Positions 1 to 7,683 of a DNA stretch of 24,415 bases are shown here, piece after piece. The DNA is taken from contig DYLE01000010.1 of assembly GCA_020722245.1 (NCBI GenBank), positions 1 through 24,415 of the forward strand, given 5' to 3'. A program made the position numbers and the translations under genes. Numbering within the stretch: position 1 is the first letter of the stretch; each line of letters begins with the position of its first letter. The stretch comes from Desulfonema limicola. Its GTDB lineage: Bacteria > Desulfobacterota > Desulfobacteria > Desulfobacterales > Desulfosalsimonadaceae. The notes below the pieces were generated by a model. It had not been told where the DNA came from. It ran no database searches and saw only the letters and a list, made by a program, of their open reading frames with translations.

Positions 1-71
1 GGCCCACCTGGATTCGAACCAGGGACCGACCGGTTATGAGCCGGTGGCTCTACCAGTTGAGCTATGGGCCC
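1..71 (-). tRNA. tRNA with CAU anticodon (elongator Met or lysidine-type Ile2), 3' end cut
   Basis: Read on the minus strand this folds as a complete cloverleaf. It has a 7-bp acceptor stem beginning GGGCCCA, a D arm, an ACCGG/CCGGT anticodon stem closing a CTCATAA loop, and a T arm with GGTTCGAATCC. The anticodon is CAU. The last acceptor base, the discriminator and any CCA lie outside the window. CAU can mean elongator Met, or Ile2 in which C34 is modified by TilS to read AUA. Initiator Met is unlikely because the three G-C pairs above the anticodon loop are not in the initiator arrangement. The gene lies 74 bases after rpoD on the same strand and may be cotranscribed with it. Confidence 0.93.
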
Positions 72-145
72 GTATGGGTTTTTGTGGATTTTTTTCACTA
101 ACGCCAAGGCCGTCTCCTGTCAAGGAGGATCATTCGCTCGATGGG

Positions 146-1939
146 TCAGGATTCGATAAAATGCTTCAACTTGCGGCTGCGGGTCGGATGCCGAAGCTTT
201 CGCAGGGCCTTTGCTTCAATCTGGCGGATGCGTTCCCGGGTGACGGCGAAATCGCTCCCCACCTCCTCAAGGGTGTGATCCGCCTTTTCCCCGATTCCAA
301 ACCGCATCCGCAGCACCTTTTCCTCTCGCGGCGTCAGGGTGGCCAGCACCTTTCTTGTCTGTTCCGCAAGGTTTAAATTGATGGCGGCTTCGGAGGGGAG
401 CATGAAGGTCTTGTCCTCGATAAAATCGCCGAGATGGCTGTCATCCTCTTCCCCGATGGGGGTTTCCAGGGAAATGGGCTCTCTGGCGATTTTTAGGACC
501 TTTCGGACCTTATCTAAAGGAACCTCCATTTTTTCGGCGATCTCCTCCGGGGTCGGCTCGCGTCCCAGCTCCTGAACCAGGTAACGTGAGGTCCGGATCA
601 GCTTGTTGATGGTTTCAATCATGTGAACCGGAATCCGAATGGTCCTTGCCTGGTCTGCGATCGCCCGGGTGATGGCCTGTCGGATCCACCATGTCGCGTA
701 GGTGCTGAACTTATACCCCCGACTGTATTCGAACTTGTCCACCGCCTTCATCAGACCGATATTGCCTTCCTGAATCAGGTCCAGGAACTGGAGCCCCCGG
801 TTGGTGTATTTTTTGGCGATACTGACCACCAGCCTCAGGTTCGCCTTGACCAGTTCCCCCTTTGCCAGTTTCGCGTTCAAGCGCCCTTCATCGATGCAGG
901 CCAGCACCCGGTTCAACGCCCGGACATCCGCCTTGATCTCCTTTTCCCGATCCTCGATTTGCGCCTGAATTTTTCTCAGCTCCAAAAACGTGCTTCGAAT
1001 TTCCACTTTTTTGGCCTTGCAGCAGGTGCATGCCCAGGCGAGAAACTTTTTTTCGCTGATCGGCAGCTTCTGACGCACATCGAATATCGGTGCGTTCAAC
1101 ATGGCGGCGCATTTGCAGAACGCCTTGTTGGTCTGGTCGAACCACCGGAGTTGGTCCTTGATCTTGTTTTCAATCTCGTCGATAACGCTGCTTTCCAGAC
1201 GCCAGTCCTTGAAGTGTTCAAAAATTTTTTCGTTTTTTCGTCGGATCAAACGCCGGATCTGACGTTTTTCATCCGGACCCAGTTTTTTCACCTCATACAA
1301 TTTTTCCCGTAGCTTACGGTTTTCCTGATCAATCGCCTTGATCATTCGAATGGTCTCAAGAAACTTTTCCACCTTCATGGACTCGTCCATGAGGGTGTCC
1401 CCCTCATCGATGTCCCTGAGCACATGCTTCGGGCGGAGGGTACCCGCGGAAATCTGGTCGGCCAAGCCGATGATGGCGTCAATTCCTATGGTTGTCTCCA
1501 GCATGGCCTTCAGTACCTCCTGCTCCCCGGCTTCGATTTTCTTGGCGATCTCGACCTCCCCATCCCGGGATAACAGCGTCACCATACCCATCTCGCGCAG
1601 ATACATCTTGACCGGGTCGGTGACCGCGCCGTAGGCTGACAGAGAATCCATCTCCTCGACCTTGATGATTTTTTCGATTTCCTCGTGTTCATCCTTTTGC
1701 TCGGATTCGGTGATCTTTTTCTTTTTCTCAACCACCTCGATGTCAAGGTCATCAAACCACATGAGGGTCTCATCAATCTGATCCGGGGACATCATCTCTT
1801 CCGGAAGGGCGTCGTTGATCTGTTCGAGGGTCAAATACCCCTGTTTTTTACCCTTTGATACCAGCTGGTCCAGCTTCTCGGTGTTGGTTTTCTTTGCCAG
1901 GTTTTCCTGTTTCTCGCTTTTTTTCTTCGACTTCGACAT
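146..1939 (-). CDS. rpoD: RNA polymerase primary sigma factor RpoD (sigma-70)
   Basis: This is the housekeeping sigma factor that directs RNA polymerase to -35/-10 promoters. The 597-residue protein has the layout of group 1 sigma-70. A lysine-rich head leads into region 1.1 (about residues 20-95). Region 1.2 follows (about 100-138, DPVKMYLREMG), then a long non-conserved insert (about 140-360). Regions 2.1-2.4 follow (about 366-440, with LIQEGNIGLMKAVDKFEY and YATWWIRQAI), then region 3, and region 4 with its helix-turn-helix (VTRERIRQIEAKALRKLR) near the C-terminus. The insert contains several cysteines (CKCAA and CTCCKAK), which is unusual. The start is an ATG preceded by AGGAGG nine bases upstream. 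It follows dnaG by 47 bases, the classic dnaG-rpoD pair, and is probably expressed from the promoter at 3906-3934. Confidence 0.98.
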   Translation of the reverse strand: MSKSKKKSEKQENLAKKTNTEKLDQLVSKGKKQGYLTLEQINDALPEEMMSPDQIDETLMWFDDLDIEVVEKKKKITESEQKDEHEEIEKIIKVEEMDSLSAYGAVTDPVKMYLREMGMVTLLSRDGEVEIAKKIEAGEQEVLKAMLETTIGIDAIIGLADQISAGTLRPKHVLRDIDEGDTLMDESMKVEKFLETIRMIKAIDQENRKLREKLYEVKKLGPDEKRQIRRLIRRKNEKIFEHFKDWRLESSVIDEIENKIKDQLRWFDQTNKAFCKCAAMLNAPIFDVRQKLPISEKKFLAWACTCCKAKKVEIRSTFLELRKIQAQIEDREKEIKADVRALNRVLACIDEGRLNAKLAKGELVKANLRLVVSIAKKYTNRGLQFLDLIQEGNIGLMKAVDKFEYSRGYKFSTYATWWIRQAITRAIADQARTIRIPVHMIETINKLIRTSRYLVQELGREPTPEEIAEKMEVPLDKVRKVLKIAREPISLETPIGEEDDSHLGDFIEDKTFMLPSEAAINLNLAEQTRKVLATLTPREEKVLRMRFGIGEKADHTLEEVGSDFAVTRERIRQIEAKALRKLRHPTRSRKLKHFIES

Positions 1940-1986
1940 AAAATCAAGCCTCCTGAATCCTGGGATGAATGATCAGATAAAAAAGT

Positions 1987-3771
1987 TCAATGCCGGTTTA
2001 TCGCCCGCTGCTGTTTTTCCTTGAGCAGATGAACCAGCAGATCATGGTTATGGCTTGCCTCGGCCGCTTTAATTTGAGCAACCAGGGTGTCCTGGCGGCG
2101 CGTCCGGCTCTGGACGAACTGGGAAAGGAGCCCAAGGCACCCCTTTCGGTCCCAGGACTCCTGATTCATGGCCAGGGACGCGACGATGCCGCGGTCCTCT
2201 TCCTCCTCCATCCGGTTCATCAGCTCGGGCAGGTCGCCTTTACCGGATTGGGCATGGCGTAATATGAGGTTGGCCATGCGAACCAGCCGAGGATCCGAAA
2301 AATAATTCAGCGCCCCGCTTTTTTCAACCTCCGGCAGGATTTCAGGATAACCCAGCATCATCGATAGAATCCGCTTTTCAAATCGCACCGCATCAGACGG
2401 CATGGGTTCGGAGGATAGGGCAGAAGCCATCTGTTTTTCGAAAAAGGGTTCAGAAGCGGTTTTTTTTCTGCGTGCGGCGGCGGTTTGAACCCTTTCCATC
2501 ACAGCGGATTCCTCAACGTTCAAGCGCTCCGACAGGTCGCGCACATAAATCGACCGGGTCACCTTGTCCTCAATACATGCCAGGGGTTCCTCCATCTCGG
2601 AAATGATGCGAACCTTTCCCTCAATGGAAAGCCCGTGGGTTTTTATAGCGGACTCGGTCAAAAAGGTCATCATGGGAAGGGCGCCGGCTGAAGCCCTTTC
2701 AAAGGCTTCAGCGCCGAACTCAAAAAGATAGGTATCCGGATCATACCCATCGGTGAGAACCAGTACCGCCGCATCCACCCCCTCATTGATGAAAAGCGAC
2801 ACCGCCCGGTGGGCTGCTCGAATACCCGCGGGATCCGGATCAAAGACCAGCACCGCTTTTTTGGCAAACCCCCTTTTCAGCAACCTGACATGTTCGGCTG
2901 TAAGGGAAGTACCGAGGGTAGCCACCGCGTTGCAAAACCCGTGCTGGTGAAGCGCAATCACGTCAAAATAGCCTTCCACGATATAGACCATTCCGGTTTC
3001 GCGGCATTTGTCCCTGGCCGCGTGCACCCCATAAAGGGATCGGCTCTTGTTAAACAGGGGGGTTTCCGGAGAGTTCAGGTACTTGGGTTTGGAATCATCC
3101 ATCACCCGGCCGCCGAACCCGATAACCTGCCGGGTTACGTCAAAAATCGGGAACATGATCCGGTTTCGAAAACGGTCATAATACCCGTTGTTTTCTTTGG
3201 GAATGATTAATCCGATTTTTTCAGCAAGCGATAGAGGAATCTGCTTCTTATTCAAAAAATGGATGAGGGCGTCCCATCCGTCAGGGGCGTACCCCAAACT
3301 AAAGGCGTCGATCACATCCGGGCGCATCCCCCTTTTTTTAAGATATGCCCTTGCGGTTTGACCGGAAGTCCTGTCTGCCAGCCGGGATTGAAAAAATTCC
3401 ATGACCTGGCGGTTGATATCAAACAGCCGCTGGCGTTCTGAAAGCCGCGTTTTCTGAGCAGGGGTCATTTTCCGAGTCGGCAGATCAATGCCGTAACGCC
3501 GGGCAAGGGAGTCCACCGCCTCGGCAAAGCTGATCCCTTCATGCTTCATCAGAAAGCTGAACACATCCCCACCGGCGCCGCAGCCGAAGCAATGATAAAT
3601 CTGTTTGGTCTGGCTCACCGTAAAGGAGGGCGTCTTTTCGGAATGGAAGGGGCAAAGACCCACATAATCCTTGCCCGCTTTTTTCAGTACAACCCGCTCG
3701 GAAATGATATCGACGATATCGGCCGTATGTCTTATTTCAGCAAGCTTGTCTTCGGGGATAAATATCGCCAA
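1987..3771 (-). CDS. dnaG: DNA primase DnaG
   Basis: This enzyme synthesises the RNA primers for replication and partners with the DnaB helicase. The 594-residue protein has an N-terminal CHC2 zinc finger (C40, H43, C61, C64), a catalytic core with a TOPRIM domain (about 255-345, with the acidic IVEGYFD and FDPDPAG motifs), and a C-terminal helicase-binding region (about 440-594). The usual DGD of the TOPRIM motif reads DPD here, keeping both aspartates. The start codon is TTG. It is chosen because GGAGGT sits seven bases upstream (3779-3784), the protein begins at the conserved primase N-terminus (IPEDKLAEIR), and the nearby upstream ATG is out of frame. It is followed by rpoD; rpsU, often the first gene of this operon, is not upstream here. 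Confidence 0.98.
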   Translation of the reverse strand: MAIFIPEDKLAEIRHTADIVDIISERVVLKKAGKDYVGLCPFHSEKTPSFTVSQTKQIYHCFGCGAGGDVFSFLMKHEGISFAEAVDSLARRYGIDLPTRKMTPAQKTRLSERQRLFDINRQVMEFFQSRLADRTSGQTARAYLKKRGMRPDVIDAFSLGYAPDGWDALIHFLNKKQIPLSLAEKIGLIIPKENNGYYDRFRNRIMFPIFDVTRQVIGFGGRVMDDSKPKYLNSPETPLFNKSRSLYGVHAARDKCRETGMVYIVEGYFDVIALHQHGFCNAVATLGTSLTAEHVRLLKRGFAKKAVLVFDPDPAGIRAAHRAVSLFINEGVDAAVLVLTDGYDPDTYLFEFGAEAFERASAGALPMMTFLTESAIKTHGLSIEGKVRIISEMEEPLACIEDKVTRSIYVRDLSERLNVEESAVMERVQTAAARRKKTASEPFFEKQMASALSSEPMPSDAVRFEKRILSMMLGYPEILPEVEKSGALNYFSDPRLVRMANLILRHAQSGKGDLPELMNRMEEEEDRGIVASLAMNQESWDRKGCLGLLSQFVQSRTRRQDTLVAQIKAAEASHNHDLLVHLLKEKQQRAINRH

Positions 3772-3778
3772 ACAGCGT

Positions 3779-3784
3779 ACCTCC
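3779..3784 (-). promoter_or_regulatory. Ribosome binding site fixing the TTG start of dnaG
   Basis: A perfect GGAGGT on the minus strand stands seven bases before the TTG at 3771. It decides the start, because no in-frame ATG is available at the conserved primase N-terminus. Confidence 0.85.
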
Positions 3785-3790
3785 CATTCA

Positions 3791-3804
3791 GACGGGAATC
3801 CGTC
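3791..3804 (-). promoter_or_regulatory. Small hairpin next to the dnaG ribosome binding site
   Basis: GACGG and CCGTC form a 5-bp stem with a 4-base loop in the dnaG leader. It ends six bases before the Shine-Dalgarno sequence, measured on the minus strand. It could affect ribosome access, but a stem this short can also occur by chance. Confidence 0.3.
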
Positions 3805-3905
3805 AGCGCAGACAATTTTTCACTCGGCGTCAAAATACTCACTTCCGGCCGGGCGATTTTCGCATAACCAATTTGATTTATTTAAATTATTTTATTTATC
3901 AATTA

Positions 3906-3934
3906 AATATAATTTTTTGCTCAAATGTTGTCAA
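3906..3934 (-). promoter_or_regulatory. Consensus sigma-70 promoter for dnaG-rpoD
   Basis: On the minus strand a perfect -35 TTGACA (3929-3934) is followed after 17 bases by TATATT (3906-3911) within a very AT-rich tract. It lies between the hisA stop and the dnaG start. The predicted transcript starts near 3899, leaving a leader of about 128 bases. It makes dnaG-rpoD independent of the his genes upstream. Confidence 0.85.
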
Positions 3935-3941
3935 ACGAAAA

Positions 3942-4670
3942 TCAGGGCCGATGTAAAAATTTTATCGCCTCTTGTAAATCAAGGCTGCCGTCGTAGAGCG
4001 CCCGGCCGACAATTACACCGACGACCCCTGAGGGTTCCAGCATGAAAATATCAGCGATATCCTCAAGGGAGGACACCCCCCCGGAGGCCACAACAGGAAT
4101 GGTGATCGCCTCCGCCAATCTTTTGGTTTCGGCAAGGTTGGGTCCGGAACGCATGCCGTCCCTTACAATGTCCGTAAAATTGATGGCGGCGGCCCCGCAA
4201 TCCTCAAACCGCCTTGCCAGATCGACCGCCGTTATCTGGGTTTGTTGGGTCCATCCTTCAATAGCAACACAGCCGTTTCGCGCGTCGATCCCGATGACGA
4301 TACGACCGGGAAACCGGCCGCAGGCCTCCCTGACAAGCGCCGGGGTTCGTATCGCCTCCGTACCGATGACCACACGGGAGACCCCCCGCTCGAAGTACAT
4401 CTCAATGGTCTTCATGTCACGGATGCCGCCCCCCACCTGGACGGGGATGCGGACGCGGTCGATGATTTCTTCAATGGTCTTCAGGTTGCGGGGCGTTTTT
4501 TCCACCGCCCCGTCCAGATCAACCACATGGATCATGGATGCGCCTTCCGATTCCCAGCGGCTCCCCATGGCCGCCGGGTCATCGGAGAAAACGGTTTCAT
4601 CCTGCATCCGTCCCTGGAGCAGACGAACGCATCGGCCCCCTTTAATATCAATCGCCGGAATAACAATCAT
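3942..4670 (-). CDS. hisA: HisA, ProFAR isomerase of histidine biosynthesis
   Basis: This is 1-(5-phosphoribosyl)-5-[(5-phosphoribosylamino)methylideneamino]imidazole-4-carboxamide isomerase, a cytoplasmic TIM-barrel enzyme of histidine synthesis. At 242 residues it has the normal length. The N-terminal IPAIDIKGG carries the first catalytic aspartate (D8), and GIDARNG carries the second (D129). Phosphate-binding glycine motifs QVGGGIR and VASGGVSS are present. It starts 30 bases after the hisB stop and has only a weak ribosome binding site, so it is probably cotranscribed with hisB. The other his genes are not in this window. Confidence 0.97.
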   Translation of the reverse strand: MIVIPAIDIKGGRCVRLLQGRMQDETVFSDDPAAMGSRWESEGASMIHVVDLDGAVEKTPRNLKTIEEIIDRVRIPVQVGGGIRDMKTIEMYFERGVSRVVIGTEAIRTPALVREACGRFPGRIVIGIDARNGCVAIEGWTQQTQITAVDLARRFEDCGAAAINFTDIVRDGMRSGPNLAETKRLAEAITIPVVASGGVSSLEDIADIFMLEPSGVVGVIVGRALYDGSLDLQEAIKFLHRP

Positions 4671-4700
4671 ACGCCTGAAAAAGGCCCTTGTGGGGTTAAG

Positions 4701-5288
4701 CTATAGAATCCCTTTGGAGGAGTGAACCTGTGTGATCCGCTCATCAAAAGCCGTGGCCTGATCCAAGGCCCGGGAAAACGCCTTGAATATGGATTCGGTC
4801 ACATGATGATCATTGGCCCCGTAGATCACGTTGACATGAAGGTTCATCCCCGCCCGGTTGATAAAGGCCCTGAAAAATTCCTTAAACAGGTTGACAAACA
4901 GCCCGGATTGCCTATCCATCATATCCGGTAAATTATAGACGAGATAAGGCCGGTTGGAAAGATCCACCGCCACGGAGGTCAGGGCGTCATCCATGGGGAT
5001 CTGGGCAAAACCGTAGCGCTTGATCCCCTTTCGGTCATTTAGGGCCTTGTTCAGGATGTCGCCCAGAACCAGGCCGACATCCTCCACGGTATGGTGGTAA
5101 TCCACCTCGATATCCCCGGCCGCTTTCAGGTTCAGATCGAAAAAACCGTGCACGGCAAAAAGGGTCAGCATGTGATCAAAAAAAGGAATGCCCGTGGAAA
5201 TCTCACAGAGGCCGGTGCCATCGATTTTCAGGGAGGCCGAAATTTTTGTCTCCCGGGTGGTTCGCTCGGACTCGGCGTAACGTTCCAT
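4701..5288 (-). CDS. hisB: HisB, imidazoleglycerol-phosphate dehydratase (monofunctional)
   Basis: This enzyme dehydrates imidazole glycerol phosphate to imidazole acetol phosphate in histidine synthesis. The 195-residue protein matches the single-domain enzyme and carries no phosphatase fusion. It has the two metal-binding motifs DYHHTVEDVG and NDHHVTESIFK, plus the FFDHML segment. The open frame runs on upstream to 5456, but that extension crosses the tRNA-Ala gene and cannot be protein. The ATG at 5288 begins the known N-terminus (RYAESERTTRET) and has AAGGAG at 5298-5303. It lies 61 bases after the tRNA and shares its strand, so they probably share the promoter at 5445-5475. Confidence 0.97.
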   Translation of the reverse strand: MERYAESERTTRETKISASLKIDGTGLCEISTGIPFFDHMLTLFAVHGFFDLNLKAAGDIEVDYHHTVEDVGLVLGDILNKALNDRKGIKRYGFAQIPMDDALTSVAVDLSNRPYLVYNLPDMMDRQSGLFVNLFKEFFRAFINRAGMNLHVNVIYGANDHHVTESIFKAFSRALDQATAFDERITQVHSSKGIL

Positions 5289-5297
5289 GCTGAAATT

Positions 5298-5303
5298 CTC
5301 CTT
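5298..5303 (-). promoter_or_regulatory. Ribosome binding site fixing the hisB start
   Basis: AAGGAG on the minus strand lies nine bases before the ATG at 5288. It supports this ATG over the longer open frame that would run through the tRNA gene. Confidence 0.8.
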
Positions 5304-5349
5304 TGCCTTTTCCGCGGCCCCCAAAAAGCGGTGCACCGATGGGATTGAG

Positions 5350-5425
5350 TGGTGGAGATGAGGGGGATCGAACCCCTGACCTCGGCGTTGCGAACGCCGC
5401 GCTCTCCCAGCTGAGCTACATCCCC
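5350..5425 (-). tRNA. tRNA-Ala (anticodon CGC)
   Basis: The minus strand gives a full 76-base cloverleaf with an encoded CCA end. The acceptor stem is GGGGATG/CATCTCC with one G-U pair. The anticodon loop is TTCGCAA (anticodon CGC, reading GCG), and the T arm carries GGTTCGATCC. The discriminator base is A. It lies 61 bases upstream of hisB on the same strand. Confidence 0.97.
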
Positions 5426-5444
5426 ACGCGGAAAAACAGGATTG

Positions 5445-5475
5445 ATTATGTAACAAAAGAATCGGGACAGGTCAA
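5445..5475 (-). promoter_or_regulatory. Possible sigma-70 promoter for tRNA-Ala and hisBA
   Basis: On the minus strand TTGACC (5470-5475) precedes CATAAT (5445-5450) by 19 bases, a long spacer. It ends 20 bases upstream of the tRNA 5' end, where a tRNA promoter is expected. Confidence 0.5.
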
Positions 5476-5491
5476 TTAAAAACGATTTAAA

Positions 5492-6322
5492 TTAAATTTT
5501 CATGGCCCGTGATATCCGTATCGTACCCTCACCTTTTGTATTTTTCCGGATGCCCAGACGGGTCAGGGCGAAATCATATTTCACCGGATCCTCGGGCGCC
5601 AATGCCCTAAAACCGGCCGTAACCTCAAGCACCGCCGGCAGGTTTGCCTGTTTTCTGGAGGTAAAGCCCAGACCCTGAGCCATCCGGTGCATATGAACAT
5701 CCAAAGGAATAAGCAGCTTTGATGCGGGAATGGCCTCCCATCCACCGGGGTCCACGCGGTCCCTGCGGATCATCCACCTTAAAAACAGGTTCAGCCGCTT
5801 GCAGGCGCTCCCCTTTTCCGGCAAAGAAATCAAATGCCCGGCGGCTCCTTGACCAGAGGCGTTAATCAATTTTTTTGCAAACCGGTTCAAGGCGGGCAGA
5901 ATGTTTTCATGGGAAGGGGAAAACCCTTCAAGAAAACACTCATAAATCGATCCATAGGACTGAAGGAGCTGCTTTATTCCGAGCAGCAGGGCCGCCAGGT
6001 GTTCCTCGTTTGCAAACCGGTGGATAAACCGCCGGCAGGAAACCACGATTTCACCACGCGGGGTGCAAACCAGGTAGGAACACGGGGTTTCGCCCATGAA
6101 GTCCAGCACCCTGCTTACGCTTTTTAATATCTGTTCCACCCTGCCGTAGGCCAGGCAGGAGGCCACCACCCCGGCGACCTCACGGTCCCGTTGGCCAGTG
6201 TAATGATAAAGAAACTCTAACGGATCCGGGTGAACATAGGCTCGCCGGTTATACCGGTAATAGAGCCGGTCTAAAACTTTCCTGTCAGGCTGTAACTTTT
6301 CTGGGATTTCTTTCGGTGTCAT
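5492..6322 (-). CDS. DUF2400 / TIGR02757 family protein
   Basis: This 276-residue protein of unknown biochemical function belongs, by its motifs, to the widespread DUF2400 (TIGR02757) family. The family hallmarks are visible: an N-terminal DPLEFL with a nearby REVAG (about 36-52), ASCLAYGRVEQIL (about 54-66), LNLFLRWMIR with VDPGGW further on (about 176-194), a PLDVHMHR stretch (about 206-213), and a C-terminal DPVKYDFALTRLGI. No membrane segment or signal peptide is seen. Its ATG overlaps the stop of the small membrane protein upstream by four bases (ATGA), so the two are translationally coupled. Confidence 0.88.
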   Translation of the reverse strand: MTPKEIPEKLQPDRKVLDRLYYRYNRRAYVHPDPLEFLYHYTGQRDREVAGVVASCLAYGRVEQILKSVSRVLDFMGETPCSYLVCTPRGEIVVSCRRFIHRFANEEHLAALLLGIKQLLQSYGSIYECFLEGFSPSHENILPALNRFAKKLINASGQGAAGHLISLPEKGSACKRLNLFLRWMIRRDRVDPGGWEAIPASKLLIPLDVHMHRMAQGLGFTSRKQANLPAVLEVTAGFRALAPEDPVKYDFALTRLGIRKNTKGEGTIRISRAMKI

Positions 6323-6522
6323 TCAAATGCAGGACCCGGCTTCACCCCCAGGGCTTTAAATATCTTGGCCAATGGACAGAATCCTGTGAAAGAGGCCTGA
6401 AGCAGGTTGGCCCCGATAAACCCTGTAATCCACAGCCAGTGAAGGCTGTGGATTACCGCCAGAAAAACAGTGAGCAGAATCAAAATCCCCGCCAGTCTAA
6501 AAATCAAACGATCAATCGTCAT
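6319..6522 (-). CDS. Small membrane protein, DUF2892 (YgaP-like transmembrane) family
   Basis: This protein of about 67 residues has two hydrophobic segments: LIFRLAGILILLTVFLAV, and the one leading into GANLLQASFTGFCPLAKIFKALG. The second stretch, with its conserved CP, is the hallmark of the DUF2892 family. That domain is also found as the membrane tail of rhodanese YgaP. The function of stand-alone members is unknown; some sit near sulfur metabolism genes. The ATG at 6522 is preferred because GGAGG (6528-6532) lies five bases upstream. A TTG at 6537 and an ATG at 6534 would add five or four residues but have poorer sites. It overlaps the DUF2400 gene by ATGA. Confidence 0.85.
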   Translation of the reverse strand: MTIDRLIFRLAGILILLTVFLAVIHSLHWLWITGFIGANLLQASFTGFCPLAKIFKALGVKPGPAFE

Positions 6523-6586
6523 AGTAACCTCCATCAAAAATATGGTTTAACGATCCGCACCTGATGTGTTTTACCAACGCACGCTG

Positions 6587-7483
6587 CTAAATCGAAGCCC
6601 GCAGCGCATCCTCCAGATGGGGATAGACGAACTCATATCCGGTGGATAAGAGTTTTTCAGGAAACACCCGCTGGCTGTTTAACAGCGCATCCCCCAGTTC
6701 CCCGGCAGCAAGCTTCAGGATAAAGGCGGGCACCCGGACCAGGGCCGGCCTGCCCAGCACCCCGGCCAGGGTTTTTGAAAACTCAAAATTTCTAACCGCC
6801 TCCGGAGAACAGAAATTGACCGGACCTTCAATATCGGAATGCTCAACTACGTGCATAATCGCGCCGGCAAGGTCGTTGATATGAATCCAGGGGAACCACT
6901 GGCGGCCGTCGCCCAGGGGCCCGCCCAGAAACATCCGATACACCGGAATCATTTTCATCAGGGCCCCGCCGTTTTTCCCCATCACGATGCCGAACCGCAT
7001 GGCGACGACCCGGGCGCCCTTTTTTCGGGCGGCATACGCCTCATTTTCCCAGTCAATACACACCCGGGCCAGAAAATCATACCCGGGCCGGGCGTCTTCA
7101 TTTAAAACATCCTCCCCCCGGTTGCCGTAAAACCCGGCCGCAGAGGTGCAGCAAAAAACAACCTCTTTTCCGGTCGGCAGGGCATCCACCACATGCCGGG
7201 TGGTCAGGATCCGGCTGTCGTAAATCGCCTTCTTGTACTGGGCTGTCCATCGGGCGAAAATGTTTCTGCCGGCAAGGTTGACCACCACATCAACCTCCTC
7301 AACCTGCTCCTGCCAGGCTCCGGGTTTTGTGGTATCGGCCTGAACAAAACGAAAAGATCCGTTGCCGGGGCGATCGCGTCCGGGTGCGGCATCCAATCCG
7401 ATGACCTCATGGCCGGACTCAATGATACGTTTTGAAAAAAAACTGCCGACAAACCCCAAACACCCGGTAAGCAAAAACCTCAT
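6587..7483 (-). CDS. TIGR01777 (YfcH-type) NAD(P)-dependent epimerase-like protein
   Basis: This is an extended short-chain dehydrogenase of the TIGR01777/YfcH group; the true substrate of these proteins is not established. The 298-residue protein opens with a GxxGxxG dinucleotide-binding motif (G7, G10, G13). It continues with VVNLAG, the TSAAGFYGNRG segment, DFLARVCIDWENEA, and the C-terminal DUF1731-type region with FPEKLLSTGYEFVYP, all typical of the family. The ATG at 7483 has GAGG eight bases upstream. It is the first gene after the intrinsic terminator of the Hdr operon and has its own possible promoter at 7579-7606. It is followed after 64 bases by the DUF2892 gene. Confidence 0.92.
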   Translation of the reverse strand: MRFLLTGCLGFVGSFFSKRIIESGHEVIGLDAAPGRDRPGNGSFRFVQADTTKPGAWQEQVEEVDVVVNLAGRNIFARWTAQYKKAIYDSRILTTRHVVDALPTGKEVVFCCTSAAGFYGNRGEDVLNEDARPGYDFLARVCIDWENEAYAARKKGARVVAMRFGIVMGKNGGALMKMIPVYRMFLGGPLGDGRQWFPWIHINDLAGAIMHVVEHSDIEGPVNFCSPEAVRNFEFSKTLAGVLGRPALVRVPAFILKLAAGELGDALLNSQRVFPEKLLSTGYEFVYPHLEDALRASI

Positions 7484-7578
7484 CTTATGGTCCTCATGGA
7501 TTCAACGGATCATCCCCTGCTGGGGGGTTCGCTCGCCCTTGCCTGTATGATACGGGACCAACATGCCTGGATGCCTAT

Positions 7579-7606
7579 AGGATAAGGTATAAATCAAAAA
7601 TATCAA
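7579..7606 (-). promoter_or_regulatory. Possible sigma-70 promoter for the TIGR01777 gene
   Basis: On the minus strand TTGATA (7601-7606) is followed after 16 bases by TATCCT (7579-7584). It starts immediately after the T-run of the operon terminator and would give a leader of about 90 bases. Confidence 0.45.
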
Positions 7607-7608
7607 CC

Positions 7609-7661
7609 AAAAAAAAAGCCGCTTCCGATTTTAATCCCGGCTTGAAGGAACAGGAAGCGGC
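7609..7661 (-). terminator. Intrinsic terminator ending the Hdr/Nuo operon
   Basis: On the minus strand a perfect 9-bp stem, GCCGCTTCC pairing with GGAAGCGGC, encloses a 26-base loop and is followed by nine T residues (A-run at 7609-7617 on the plus strand). It begins 22 bases after the stop codon of the disulfide oxidoreductase. It is directional, since no T-run exists on the other side. Confidence 0.93.
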
Positions 7662-7683
7662 CCTGGGTTTCACCTGTCAAGGC

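Noticed and set aside
96..124. Possible promoter for the CAU tRNA (TTGACA at 119-124, minus strand)
   Set aside because: The -35 is perfect, but the best -10 at normal spacing (TTAGTG) is very poor. Cotranscription with rpoD is as likely.
888..1145. Short open frames within rpoD and other genes in alternative frames
   Set aside because: They overlap strong coding sequences, have no ribosome binding sites and show no domain signature.
5289..5456. N-terminal extension of HisB by 56 residues
   Set aside because: The extension lies across the tRNA-Ala gene, and a good ribosome binding site with the conserved N-terminus is found at 5288.
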